NCBI RefSeq assembly: GCF_011516935.1
Contig: NZ_WOTF01000004.1
Location: forward strand, 124,001-188,000
Source of the DNA: Acetobacter farinalis
Lineage (GTDB): Bacteria; Pseudomonadota; Alphaproteobacteria; Acetobacterales; Acetobacteraceae
DNA length: 64,000 bases
Direction of reading: 5' to 3'
This document shows positions 8,293 to 15,692 of this stretch, piece by piece (the stretch's first letter is position 1; every line of letters begins with the position of its first letter). The translations under genes were made by a program, and so were the position numbers. The notes below the pieces were generated by a model. It searched no databases, was not told where the DNA came from, and saw only the letters and a program-made list of their open reading frames with translations.

Positions 8293-10227
8293 CTAAAGGA
8301 CGTTCTTGAGGCGGGAGGCAACGCCGGACAAAGGGCGGCGCAGGGGGCGGGGCATCAGGTGCCAGCCGCGTGTGAGCACGCGGCGCGTCAGGCTGTGCTG
8401 ATAGGGGGCGGGTTCATCCCCCGGTGCAACGCAGCCATGGAAGACAGCCTCATACCAGAAGGTTTTGCGCAGGAAGAACCAGTAAAAGAAGCCAAGCGGC
8501 GCATTGCGGTTGTTCCAGGGTTTTGCCTCATACCCGGCGTAATGCACGATTTTGGGGTCTTTCAGATCTTCCAGAACCTTGGCGCGCCATTCGGCATTCA
8601 GGTGCGGGAAGATATCACGGATACTGTTCACGCAGTTCCAGGATGTATCCAGCATCCTGACCTTGCCGATCAGATATTTGTTCAGAATATCCTGATCAAG
8701 GAACCAGTAGCGTTTGCTGCTGAGGTCCTTGATGGCGGTATCGGACAAATCTGCGGCGCGGAAGGCATCAAGGTCAAACAGGATGACCCCTGCCTGAAAA
8801 TAGGAATCGCCCTTTTCTCCCAGCCCCAGATACTCGCTCAGATAGCGTGCGGCGGGCAGCGCGCCGGTTTCTTCCATGGAGCGGATGCCCGCCTGCACGA
8901 AGTTTTTCATGATCAGGTCCGGCGTGGCCCCGATGATGGCGCCGTTCAGGGGGGTGTCCCACAGCGGGCAGAGGTCGGCCAGCACGATGGTGTCACAGTC
9001 AATATAGAGCGCGCGCCGGTGGTGGGGCAGAATCTGGCCGATGGAGAGCCGATAGAACGTGGCGGGAGAAAAATGCATATGCGTGCTGATGCCGCGATAC
9101 ATATGCTGGCAGTCCAGAAAGGTCAGGCGTCCCTTGCTGGCGGGCAGGTTGGTGTGGAACTGGCGCTTCAGCACCCCCTGCTTGAGGGCGGGAATGCCGC
9201 CATCCAGCACGATCAGGTCCAGAAACCGGTCCGGATTGAAGGACGCCTTGATGGATTCTAGCAGGGCCGCCAGATGCGGCACGAAATTTTCATCCGCAGC
9301 GGTCACGATGGTCACGGCACCGGCAACCGGCGCGGGCGGGCTGCTGGGGAGAGCGGCTGCCGTGCCGGTTTGTGTGCTTTCGTAAAAGCAGCGTGTCAGT
9401 TCAAGCACGCCTGACTGCGGGACATGGGGGGAGGCCATGAAAATATTGAACAGTCGTTCCCCCAGATATCCATAAATCCGGCGGGCCTGTGCGGAGTAAT
9501 TGGTCAGATCGGCTTTCTGCTCCACGGCGGCAAGAATGGAGAACAGCCACTGGCAGTAGCTGTCGAACAGGTCCCGCCGGAACACGAAAACATTGGTGAA
9601 ATAGCCTTCTTCCGCAGCCATAACGGCGTCAAACGCAGGCAGGTCATCCGGGTACAGGTCAGCAATAACAGAGCGCGTCAGGGCAAGATCATGCTCGAAA
9701 TGATGATCCGCCCTGACGTAGTGCTGATGCAGGGTGGAATAGCCAAGTCCACGCACAGACCATTTTTTGGGAAGAATGGCGCAGGCGGACGGTGCGGCTT
9801 CAAGCGTCTTTTGCACGGTGGCGGCATTGAGGCCCATGTCCGCAAGGGTCTGCGGGGTCATCTGCGCGATGGGGATACAGCCGAACTGGTCTGTCTTGCG
9901 GTTCGTGCGGGCAAAATCCAGAAACCGCCGGTAGTGCATGAGGCCAATCCATGCGGCGTCCGTATCGTTTTTCCAGGCCCAGTAGAGTGCTGTCAGTTCA
10001 CAATATTCCCGGTTTTTGGCGGAAATATTGTCACCCGTGTCATCCCCCTGCATGGGCAGGGGCGTTCTGGCTATGGCCCGCCCGACCTGAATGGGGCGGA
10101 AAACCTCATCTTCAAATGTGAAACCCGCAGCATGATGGCAGACGTAGATGTGAACGGGGCCGGGGGCAGCACCAGAAACAGGAGCAGCGGAAGGGCCGGA
10201 AGCTGGGCCGGTCTGGTGCGTGGTCAT
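8293..10227 (-). CDS. DUF4422 domain fused to family 8 glycosyltransferase
   Basis: This is a two-domain surface-glycan enzyme of 644 residues. Residues about 24-270 match DUF4422 (VHIYVCHH, then the NREYCELTALYWAWKN and GLMHYRRFLDF motifs), a domain seen in capsule and LPS glycosyltransferases. After a Pro/Ala linker, residues from about 300 form a GT8 retaining transferase: TIVTAADENFVPHL, the DxD motif in LYIDCDTIVL, FQAGVILFDLDAF and HYAGYEAKPW. The C-terminal tail is basic. I chose ATG 10227 because DUF4422 begins soon after. Earlier ATGs lie inside the helicase gene, and a GTG at 10266 is a possible alternative. GT2 follows at ten bases, implying co-transcription. Confidence 0.82.
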   Translation of the reverse strand: MTTHQTGPASGPSAAPVSGAAPGPVHIYVCHHAAGFTFEDEVFRPIQVGRAIARTPLPMQGDDTGDNISAKNREYCELTALYWAWKNDTDAAWIGLMHYRRFLDFARTNRKTDQFGCIPIAQMTPQTLADMGLNAATVQKTLEAAPSACAILPKKWSVRGLGYSTLHQHYVRADHHFEHDLALTRSVIADLYPDDLPAFDAVMAAEEGYFTNVFVFRRDLFDSYCQWLFSILAAVEQKADLTNYSAQARRIYGYLGERLFNIFMASPHVPQSGVLELTRCFYESTQTGTAAALPSSPPAPVAGAVTIVTAADENFVPHLAALLESIKASFNPDRFLDLIVLDGGIPALKQGVLKRQFHTNLPASKGRLTFLDCQHMYRGISTHMHFSPATFYRLSIGQILPHHRRALYIDCDTIVLADLCPLWDTPLNGAIIGATPDLIMKNFVQAGIRSMEETGALPAARYLSEYLGLGEKGDSYFQAGVILFDLDAFRAADLSDTAIKDLSSKRYWFLDQDILNKYLIGKVRMLDTSWNCVNSIRDIFPHLNAEWRAKVLEDLKDPKIVHYAGYEAKPWNNRNAPLGFFYWFFLRKTFWYEAVFHGCVAPGDEPAPYQHSLTRRVLTRGWHLMPRPLRRPLSGVASRLKNVL

Positions 10228-10282
10228 CGGGCGTTCTTCGTGCAGATCATGGGAGATATCGTTCACTCTTTTCCGCCGGGGT

Positions 10283-11512
10283 TCAAGAGCGGCCCGGGCG
10301 GGTGGGCGCAGGTTTTTCGCCACGGGCAGGGCGGGCGGCCTGTCTGGCGGGAGGGGCATCGGGCATTGCCTGCTCCTGCGAGAGGATGCGCAGGCGGACC
10401 GAGGCCCCCAGTTCGATCTGCCGGAGTTTCGGGCGTTCCGCCGCAGAACACAGCGTAAGGGCGGAGCCGGTCTGGCCGCCGCGGCCTGTGCGGCCAATGC
10501 GGTGCAGATACGCTTCGGGTTGATCGGGCGGATCGTAATTGATCACAGTCTGCACGGAGGGCAGGTCCAGCCCGCGGGCGGCAATATCAGTCGCGACCAG
10601 CACCAGAATTTTACCCGCCGTAAAACTGCTGACGGTGGCTGTCCGCTGGGTCTGCGAGAGGTCGGCATGGAGCGGGGCGGCCTGCACGCGGGCTTTTTTG
10701 AGCGTTGCGGCAAGCTGGTCTGCTTCTGCTTTGGTTTTGACGAAAACAATCGCGCGGTTTGTCTGGTTACGCATGAAGAACTGGCGCAGGAAGCCGGTTT
10801 TCTGCGCGGGTTCGATGAACAGGGCGGCCTGACGGATGGGCCCGCGTTTTTCCGGCGCGGGTGTGATCCGGATTTCCTCTGGCCGCCGCAGCAGTTGCTG
10901 CACCGTCTGCTTCAGGGCGGCGGGCAGCGTTGCGGAGAAAAACAGGGTCTGCCGAACAGGGGGCAGCAGGCTGATAATGGCGGCGCTTTCTTCAAAGAAT
11001 TCCGGGGAGAACAGGCGGTCTCCCTCATCGAGCACCACGCGGGTGCAGTCGGCAAGCTGGATTTCCCCACCATTGGCAAAATCCAGAAGGCGGCCGGGGG
11101 TGGCAATCAGTACCCGTGGGCCGTCATGCTGCAGGCGCTCGGCCTGATGCGCCCGGTCTGCGCCGCCATAGAGCGCGATAATGGCCACGCTGCCCGCTTT
11201 CTGGCGGGAGTTGTCAGCGCTCTGGCCCAGACAGGTTCTGAAAACACGCGCGGTCTGCAAAGCCAGCTCCCGGGTGGGGACCACTACCAGCACATCCTGC
11301 GCGCGCGTGCTCTCCAGAAGCTGTTGCAGCATGGGCAGGGCATAGGCGGCGGTTTTACCCGTGCCGGTCGGGGCAATGGCCAGAATGTCTTTCCGGGCGA
11401 GGGCCGCGGGGATGGCCGCCTCCTGAATAGGCGTTGGCTCATTCATGCCTGCCTGTGCGGCCCATGTGCACAAAGACGGCAGAAGGCCCATTGCCTCAAA
11501 GCTGTTGGACAT
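10283..11512 (-). CDS. DEAD-box RNA helicase, RhlE-like, with DEGD motif II
   Basis: This is an ATP-dependent RNA helicase of 409 residues. The motifs appear in order: Q motif EPTPIQ (25-30), Walker A APTGTGKT (47-54), PTRELA, TPGR, motif II at 162-165, SAT (motif III), ATDIAARGLD (motif V) and HRIGRTGRGG (motif VI). Motif II reads DEGD instead of DEAD, from codon GGA where GCA would give alanine. The aspartates and glutamate needed for ATP hydrolysis are kept. Start 11512 (MSNSFEAMGL) fits family N-termini. Members act in ribosome assembly, mRNA decay and cold growth. Its start faces the ELM1 gene across 119 bases. Confidence 0.9.
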   Translation of the reverse strand: MSNSFEAMGLLPSLCTWAAQAGMNEPTPIQEAAIPAALARKDILAIAPTGTGKTAAYALPMLQQLLESTRAQDVLVVVPTRELALQTARVFRTCLGQSADNSRQKAGSVAIIALYGGADRAHQAERLQHDGPRVLIATPGRLLDFANGGEIQLADCTRVVLDEGDRLFSPEFFEESAAIISLLPPVRQTLFFSATLPAALKQTVQQLLRRPEEIRITPAPEKRGPIRQAALFIEPAQKTGFLRQFFMRNQTNRAIVFVKTKAEADQLAATLKKARVQAAPLHADLSQTQRTATVSSFTAGKILVLVATDIAARGLDLPSVQTVINYDPPDQPEAYLHRIGRTGRGGQTGSALTLCSAAERPKLRQIELGASVRLRILSQEQAMPDAPPARQAARPARGEKPAPTRPGRS

Positions 11513-11631
11513 GCTGTCTGGTATCCGTCCTGACCGGGGTTGAAACACTGCCTTGCATCATGCTGCTTTGTGCCAGACCCCACCTGCGGACAAAAGGGGC
11601 AGCAACAGCGCATGAAAAGCGGGAGAGCCTG

Positions 11632-12642
11632 ATGGCTGAAGACGTATATGCCGGAAAGGTGCCGGGTTCAAACCCTGTCTCCGCACTGGTGGTGGGGGAG
11701 GATTTTGCCGGAATGCGTTCTCAGGCGCTGGGGCTGGCGGGCCGCGCGGGGTGGGAGAGCCATTTTGAGGCGGTAAGCCCCGGTCGGCTGGCCCGGCTGG
11801 CGCTGGCTGGCCCTTCAGTCCTTGCCAGACCGTTCCTGCGGGGGGTGTCCGGGGTGTCGCTCGCGGGCGGGCGTGATCTGGCGCAGGCGGATGTGGTGAT
11901 CAGCATTGGCGGGAAGGGCGGGGCGGTAGGCGCTGCCCTGCGTGCGCCGGGGCGGCCTGTGGTGCAGGTTCAGAACCCGCGCCAGTCTCTGGCGCGGTTC
12001 GACCTGATTGTGGCCTGCCAGCATGATGAGATTTCCGGCCCGAACGTGCTGCTTGGGCGCACGGCCCTGCACGGGCTGACACCGGAGGTGCTGGCTGAGG
12101 CGCGCGCGGTCTGGATGCCGCGCTTTGCAGACCTTCCCCGCCCGCTTATTGCCGGGCTGGTGGGGGGCTCCAACGGGCGCTTCAGGTTTGGTGTGCGGGA
12201 AGCTCATGCGCTGGGCACGCTGCTGGCGCGGGCCGTGGCGGAGCAGGGCGGCAGCCTGATTGTCACCCCCTCCCGCCGGACAGACCCGGAGGCGCTGCGG
12301 GTGCTGACAGATCTGGTGGAAGCCGCAGGCGGCAGCGTGTGGAACGGTGAGGGTGAAAATCCCTATAGGGGGCTGGTGGCCTGCGCGGATAGTCTGGTGG
12401 TGACAATGGATAGTGTCTCCATGGTTTCAGAGGCCGTGGCCGGGTCCGCCTGTGTTTCCGTGTTTCCGCTGCCGGGGCGCTCCCGCCGGATTACCAGCTT
12501 CTTGCAGGGGCTGGAGGCTGCGGGGCGTATCCGCCTTCTGGATGCAGGCGGGGCGGCAAACGCACTGGCCCCCTGGGCCGTGAGCCCGCTGGACGATACA
12601 CCGGAACTGGTGGCGGAAATGCACCGCAGGCTCGGGTTTTAG
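11632..12642 (+). CDS. ELM1 (mitochondrial fission-like) family protein, DUF1022
   Basis: The 336-residue product matches the ELM1/PF06258 family, common in Alphaproteobacteria and named after a plant mitochondrial fission factor. Visible markers are QALGLAGRAGW near the N-terminus, VVQVQNPRQSLARFDLIVACQHDE, GLVGGSNGRFRF, GSLIVTPSRRTDPEAL and TMDSVSMVSEAVAG. The GGS and TMDSVSM segments resemble GT-B glycosyltransferase donor sites, so a nucleotide-sugar transferase fold is likely. The bacterial function is not established. Start 11632 has GGGAG nine bases upstream. The 15 bases CGGGAGAGCCTGATG across this start are identical to those across the ftsZ start. Confidence 0.85.
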   Translation: MAEDVYAGKVPGSNPVSALVVGEDFAGMRSQALGLAGRAGWESHFEAVSPGRLARLALAGPSVLARPFLRGVSGVSLAGGRDLAQADVVISIGGKGGAVGAALRAPGRPVVQVQNPRQSLARFDLIVACQHDEISGPNVLLGRTALHGLTPEVLAEARAVWMPRFADLPRPLIAGLVGGSNGRFRFGVREAHALGTLLARAVAEQGGSLIVTPSRRTDPEALRVLTDLVEAAGGSVWNGEGENPYRGLVACADSLVVTMDSVSMVSEAVAGSACVSVFPLPGRSRRITSFLQGLEAAGRIRLLDAGGAANALAPWAVSPLDDTPELVAEMHRRLGF

Positions 12643-12735
12643 GGTCTGTTATTCAGGATCGGTGAGTGACTTCCCGGCGGCAGGCGCTTAAGAGGCTGTT
12701 TTGGGTTAGTCAGCCGCAGAGCGATGGGGAACGTC

Positions 12736-12996
12736 ATGAACAACCGGAACAAGCAGGAAAGCGCCATCTTCAGGAAGCTTGTACAGATCAATGCCGGACG
12801 GTCTTTTCTGGCAAATCTTGGCGGGTTTGTGTGCGTGGTGATCATGCTGGGGCTGGCCAATGTTTTCTGCCACAACGTTCTGCATACCGACCTGCTGTTT
12901 GCGTTGCGGCTGCTGATTGTGGCTGTGGCCCTGTATTTTTTTGTGCCGCCGCTTGTTCTCTGGCTCTGGACCGGCAGAACATCCGACACGCAGTAA
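12736..12996 (+). CDS. Small two-helix membrane protein, hypothetical
   Basis: I do not recognise this 86-residue product. It has a basic N-terminus (NNRNKQESAIFRKLVQINAGR) and two clear hydrophobic helices, FLANLGGFVCVVIMLGLANV and LLFALRLLIVAVALYFFVPPLV. It ends in a short polar tail, so both ends are probably cytoplasmic. GGGGA just upstream supports ATG 12736; ATG 12724 in the same frame is possible. It lies 93 bases after the ELM1 gene and 49 before yjdM on the same strand. The hydrophobic pattern argues for a real gene, but I cannot test conservation. Confidence 0.6.
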   Translation: MNNRNKQESAIFRKLVQINAGRSFLANLGGFVCVVIMLGLANVFCHNVLHTDLLFALRLLIVAVALYFFVPPLVLWLWTGRTSDTQ

Positions 12997-13045
12997 AAGC
13001 CTGACGGCTACGTTCTGGTGACGAGATCGAGAGAGGAGAGTGAGA

Positions 13046-13399
13046 ATGGAGAGTGACGTGACGTGCTCAAAATGCGGTTCCACCTATGCCTATCAGGATG
13101 GGGCGATGTGGATTTGTCCGGAATGCGGGCATGAATGGAGCCAGCAGGATCAGACGGCGGAAGGGAGCGCTGAAGGTGCTGCGGAAATCCGCGATGCCAA
13201 TGGCAATGTGCTGGCTGATGGGGATACCGTGACCGTGATCAAGGATCTGAAGGTCAAAGGCTCTTCCCTGGTGGTCAAGGGCGGGACGAAGGTCAAGGGC
13301 ATCCGCCTGACCGACGGCGGAGACGGGCATGATATTGCCTGCAAGATCCCTGGGATCGGGGCGATGAACCTGAAATCCGAATTTGTGAAGAAGGCCTGA
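13046..13399 (+). CDS. yjdM: YjdM/PhnA zinc-ribbon protein
   Basis: This 117-residue protein matches the YjdM (formerly PhnA) family. The N-terminus is a zinc ribbon with two CxxC pairs (CSKCGS and CPECGHEW). The C-terminal domain carries the family signature [29 protein letters not shown] followed by [13 protein letters not shown], an SH3-like barrel. Despite the old name it is not phosphonoacetate hydrolase, and its role is unsettled. ATG 13046 follows AGGAG by six bases; an in-frame GTG at 13040 overlaps that ribosome site and is less likely. The spacer between the two domains here is Glu/Ala-rich. Confidence 0.92.
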   Translation: MESDVTCSKCGSTYAYQDGAMWICPECGHEWSQQDQTAEGSAEGAAEIRDANGNVLADGDTVTVIKDLKVKGSSLVVKGGTKVKGIRLTDGGDGHDIACKIPGIGAMNLKSEFVKKA

Positions 13400-13497
13400 G
13401 CCTTTCTTCTTTCTGATGGCCCTGCTGATGGCAGAGGCCGGAAAGATCGCGCCAGACACTCAGCCGGAAGCTCCGTGCTGGTGTTTGACGCTGCGTC

Positions 13498-13692
13498 TTA
13501 CACCCAGATCGTGCCCAGCAGAATGAGTGTGCCGACAATAAGTGCGGCGATGTGTCGCATCACATGCTCGGGTGAGTCTGGCGGCAGAAGCAGATAATAG
13601 TGAAAGCAGTAAGCCAGCAGGCCACAGCCCAGCACAACCATAAGCGTGCGGGCAATGGGAAAGGAAGAGAGATCACGCGGGTCAAGCTGCAT
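13498..13692 (-). CDS. Tiny two-helix membrane protein downstream of serB
   Basis: This 64-residue product is not one I recognise. It has two hydrophobic segments, ARTLMVVLGCGLLAYCFHYYLL and HIAALIVGTLILLGTIWV, joined by a short acidic/proline loop. A strong ribosome site (AAGGAGG) sits upstream of ATG 13692, better than that of many genes nearby, which is the main reason to accept it. It follows serB by 36 bases on the same strand, so co-transcription is likely. No functional link with serine synthesis can be read from sequence. Confidence 0.6.
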   Translation of the reverse strand: MQLDPRDLSSFPIARTLMVVLGCGLLAYCFHYYLLLPPDSPEHVMRHIAALIVGTLILLGTIWV

Positions 13693-13728
13693 GGTGTGGT
13701 CTTCCTCCTTCCGTGCCGGGGTTCGGCT

Positions 13729-14622
13729 TTAACTGCCTGAAAAAACGGAGGCCGGGTAGCCTTGTACGAACAGGGCTGTTCTGAGCGATGTCCGGTTGAT
13801 CTGGGCAGGCACACTCTGCCGCACAATGGGTTTGGCATGGAAGGCCAGCCCGAGACCGGCTTTTTTCAGCATTGGCAGGTCATTGGCGCCATCTCCGATG
13901 GCCACGGTCTCCGCCAGCGGAATGCCGTGCGCGAAGGCCAGACTTTCCAGAAGGGCCAGCTTGGTGTTCGGCCCCAGAACCGGGTGGCCTGTCTCGCCCG
14001 TCAGGCTGGTTTGCGCATCATCCAGCAGCAGCGTGTTCGCGTGGTCTTCATCAAAGCCGCACAGGTCCGCCACGCGGGAGGTGAAAAATGTGAAGCCGCC
14101 GGAGACAAGGGCCGTGTAGGCCCCATGGGCGCGCATGGTCTGCACCAGTTCCCTCGCCCCGTCATTCAGGGTCACGTCTTTCCAGGCCTTTTCCAGCAGG
14201 GAAGACGGAAAACCCGCCAGCAGTGCCACGCGCTCCCGCAGGGCCGTGGCAAAATCCAGTTCACCATTCATGGAGCGGGCGGTAATGGCGGCAATTTTTT
14301 CGCCAAGCCCGGCATGGGCGGCCAGATCATCCAGCGTTTCGTTCGCCACAATGGTGCTGTCCATGTCCGACACCAGCAGGCGTTTGCGTCGGCCGTCCTG
14401 ATGTGTCAGGACCGCATCAATCGCCCGGCCTTCCAGTGCGGCATGCAGGGCAGGCAGGCGTGCATGCGCCGTGGCGGGGCAGGGAATATCCACCGCTTCT
14501 TCCGGTGAGAGAACGGTTATATCCCGTGCGCCATCCAGCGTATCACGCGCCAGGGCGATGGTGGTGCTATCAAGAGTGGTGGTGTCGCGCTGTGCGACAA
14601 GTGTCAGGACATGGCTCATCAT
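13729..14622 (-). CDS. serB: Phosphoserine phosphatase
   Basis: SerB removes phosphate from O-phosphoserine, the last step of serine synthesis. The product has 297 residues. The HAD motif I nucleophile is D86 with D88 in LVSDMDSTIV. Motif II is ALVSGGFTFF, and the C-terminal motif is AIGDGANDLPMLKKAGLGLAFHAKP. The N-terminal 75 residues resemble the degenerate ACT-like domain of longer SerB proteins. Start 14622 gives two consecutive methionines (14622 and 14619), and either may be used. It diverges from miaA with only 30 bases between starts, so at least one promoter must lie inside the other gene. Serine made here is a substrate for GlyA encoded at 4735-6024. Confidence 0.96.
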   Translation of the reverse strand: MMSHVLTLVAQRDTTTLDSTTIALARDTLDGARDITVLSPEEAVDIPCPATAHARLPALHAALEGRAIDAVLTHQDGRRKRLLVSDMDSTIVANETLDDLAAHAGLGEKIAAITARSMNGELDFATALRERVALLAGFPSSLLEKAWKDVTLNDGARELVQTMRAHGAYTALVSGGFTFFTSRVADLCGFDEDHANTLLLDDAQTSLTGETGHPVLGPNTKLALLESLAFAHGIPLAETVAIGDGANDLPMLKKAGLGLAFHAKPIVRQSVPAQINRTSLRTALFVQGYPASVFSGS

Positions 14623-14652
14623 TTCACATCGGTGTGTGACAGGAATGCCCGC

Positions 14653-15654
14653 ATGAAGCAAGCGGAAGACCAGCGAACCAGACCCGCAGCACTGATTATC
14701 GCGGGGCCGACCTGCTCGGGGAAATCGGCTCTCGCGCTGACTCTGGCGCAGCGGTTTGGCGGGACCATTATCAATGCGGATTCCATGCAGGTGTACACGG
14801 ACCTGCGTGTGCTGACCGCCCGCCCGGACGAGGCGGATGAGCAGGCCGCGCCGCACCGGCTGTATGGCGTGCTGCCGGCCTCTGAAAAAGGCAGCGTGGC
14901 CTGGTGGCGCACACAGGCTCTGGCCGCGATGGAGGAGGCATGGGCCACAGGCCGCCTGCCTATTCTGTGCGGCGGGACAGGCATGTATCTGCGTGCCCTG
15001 ACCGATGGTCTGGCGGAAATTCCCGAATGCGGGGAGGAGGCCCGTGCAGAGGCGCGCGCGCTGGTGGCGGAGGAGGGCGCGCCTGCGCTGCATGCCCGGC
15101 TGGCGGAGGTTGATCCTGAAATGGCGGCGCGGCTGCAGCCGGTTGATTCGCAGCGTGTTTCACGGGCGTGGGAAGTCTGGCGTGGCACGGGCCGCAGTCT
15201 GGCATGGTGGCAGGCGCAGCCGGGGCTGCCTCCGGCCCCGTGCCGGTTTGTGGCCGTGCGCCTGCTGCCCCCCCGGCCGGACCTGCGCGCCAGAATCGCC
15301 GCCCGGTTTGAAGCCATGCTGGCGCAGGGGGCGATGGAAGAGGTGCAGGCGCTGCTGGCACAAAAGCTGGACCCTGCCTTGCCTGCCATGCGTGCCCACG
15401 GTGTGCCTGAGCTTGCGGCCGTGCTGCGCGGGGAGATGTCCGTTGAGGACGCCACACGTCTCGCAATCCTTGCAACCGGCCGTTACACGCGGCGTCAGGC
15501 GACCTGGTTTGCGCATCATGCGCTGGCGGAAGAGGGGCTGACATACGATCTTGATATCTGCGCGTCAGCGTTTGGGAAATTTTCGGAAAGAAAGTTGGAT
15601 GAAATTATTTCTTTTATTCTTTCCGGGATTGACGATGCGCATCAGGTTCCCTAA
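14653..15654 (+). CDS. miaA: tRNA dimethylallyltransferase
   Basis: MiaA prenylates adenosine 37 of tRNAs reading UNN codons. The product has 333 residues. The P-loop is AGPTCSGKS (17-25), followed by NADSMQVYTDLRVLTARP, which holds the catalytic aspartate, and GGTGMYLRALTDGLAEIP. The C-terminal ATGRYTRRQATWF segment is the tRNA-contact motif. ATG 14653 has AGGA upstream; an earlier in-frame ATG at 14611 would overlap the serB start. It leads directly into ilvB with 38 bases between, so it is probably first in the miaA-ilvBHC transcript. A role of the prenylated tRNA in leucine-codon reading is a plausible but unproven link. Confidence 0.97.
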   Translation: MKQAEDQRTRPAALIIAGPTCSGKSALALTLAQRFGGTIINADSMQVYTDLRVLTARPDEADEQAAPHRLYGVLPASEKGSVAWWRTQALAAMEEAWATGRLPILCGGTGMYLRALTDGLAEIPECGEEARAEARALVAEEGAPALHARLAEVDPEMAARLQPVDSQRVSRAWEVWRGTGRSLAWWQAQPGLPPAPCRFVAVRLLPPRPDLRARIAARFEAMLAQGAMEEVQALLAQKLDPALPAMRAHGVPELAAVLRGEMSVEDATRLAILATGRYTRRQATWFAHHALAEEGLTYDLDICASAFGKFSERKLDEIISFILSGIDDAHQVP

Positions 15655-15692
15655 AGATGCGGCCCAGCCCTCTCATGGGAGATCAGGATAAA

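Noticed and set aside
10228-10497. N-terminal extension of 90 residues on the DUF4422-GT8 protein
   Set aside because: It lies inside the helicase gene on the same strand and is Ala/Arg/Pro-rich shadow sequence; the DUF4422 domain begins after ATG 10227.
11584-11692. tRNA-like stretch: GGGTTCAAACCC followed by TCTCCGC, with GCGGACA upstream
   Set aside because: The T-arm and acceptor resemblance is real, but no anticodon or D arm can be placed, and most of it is coding sequence of the ELM1-family gene.
15657-15692. Possible leader peptide before ilvB for branched-chain attenuation
   Set aside because: The upstream ATG is in frame with ilvB and has no run of Leu/Val/Ile codons, and no terminator/antiterminator pair is visible.
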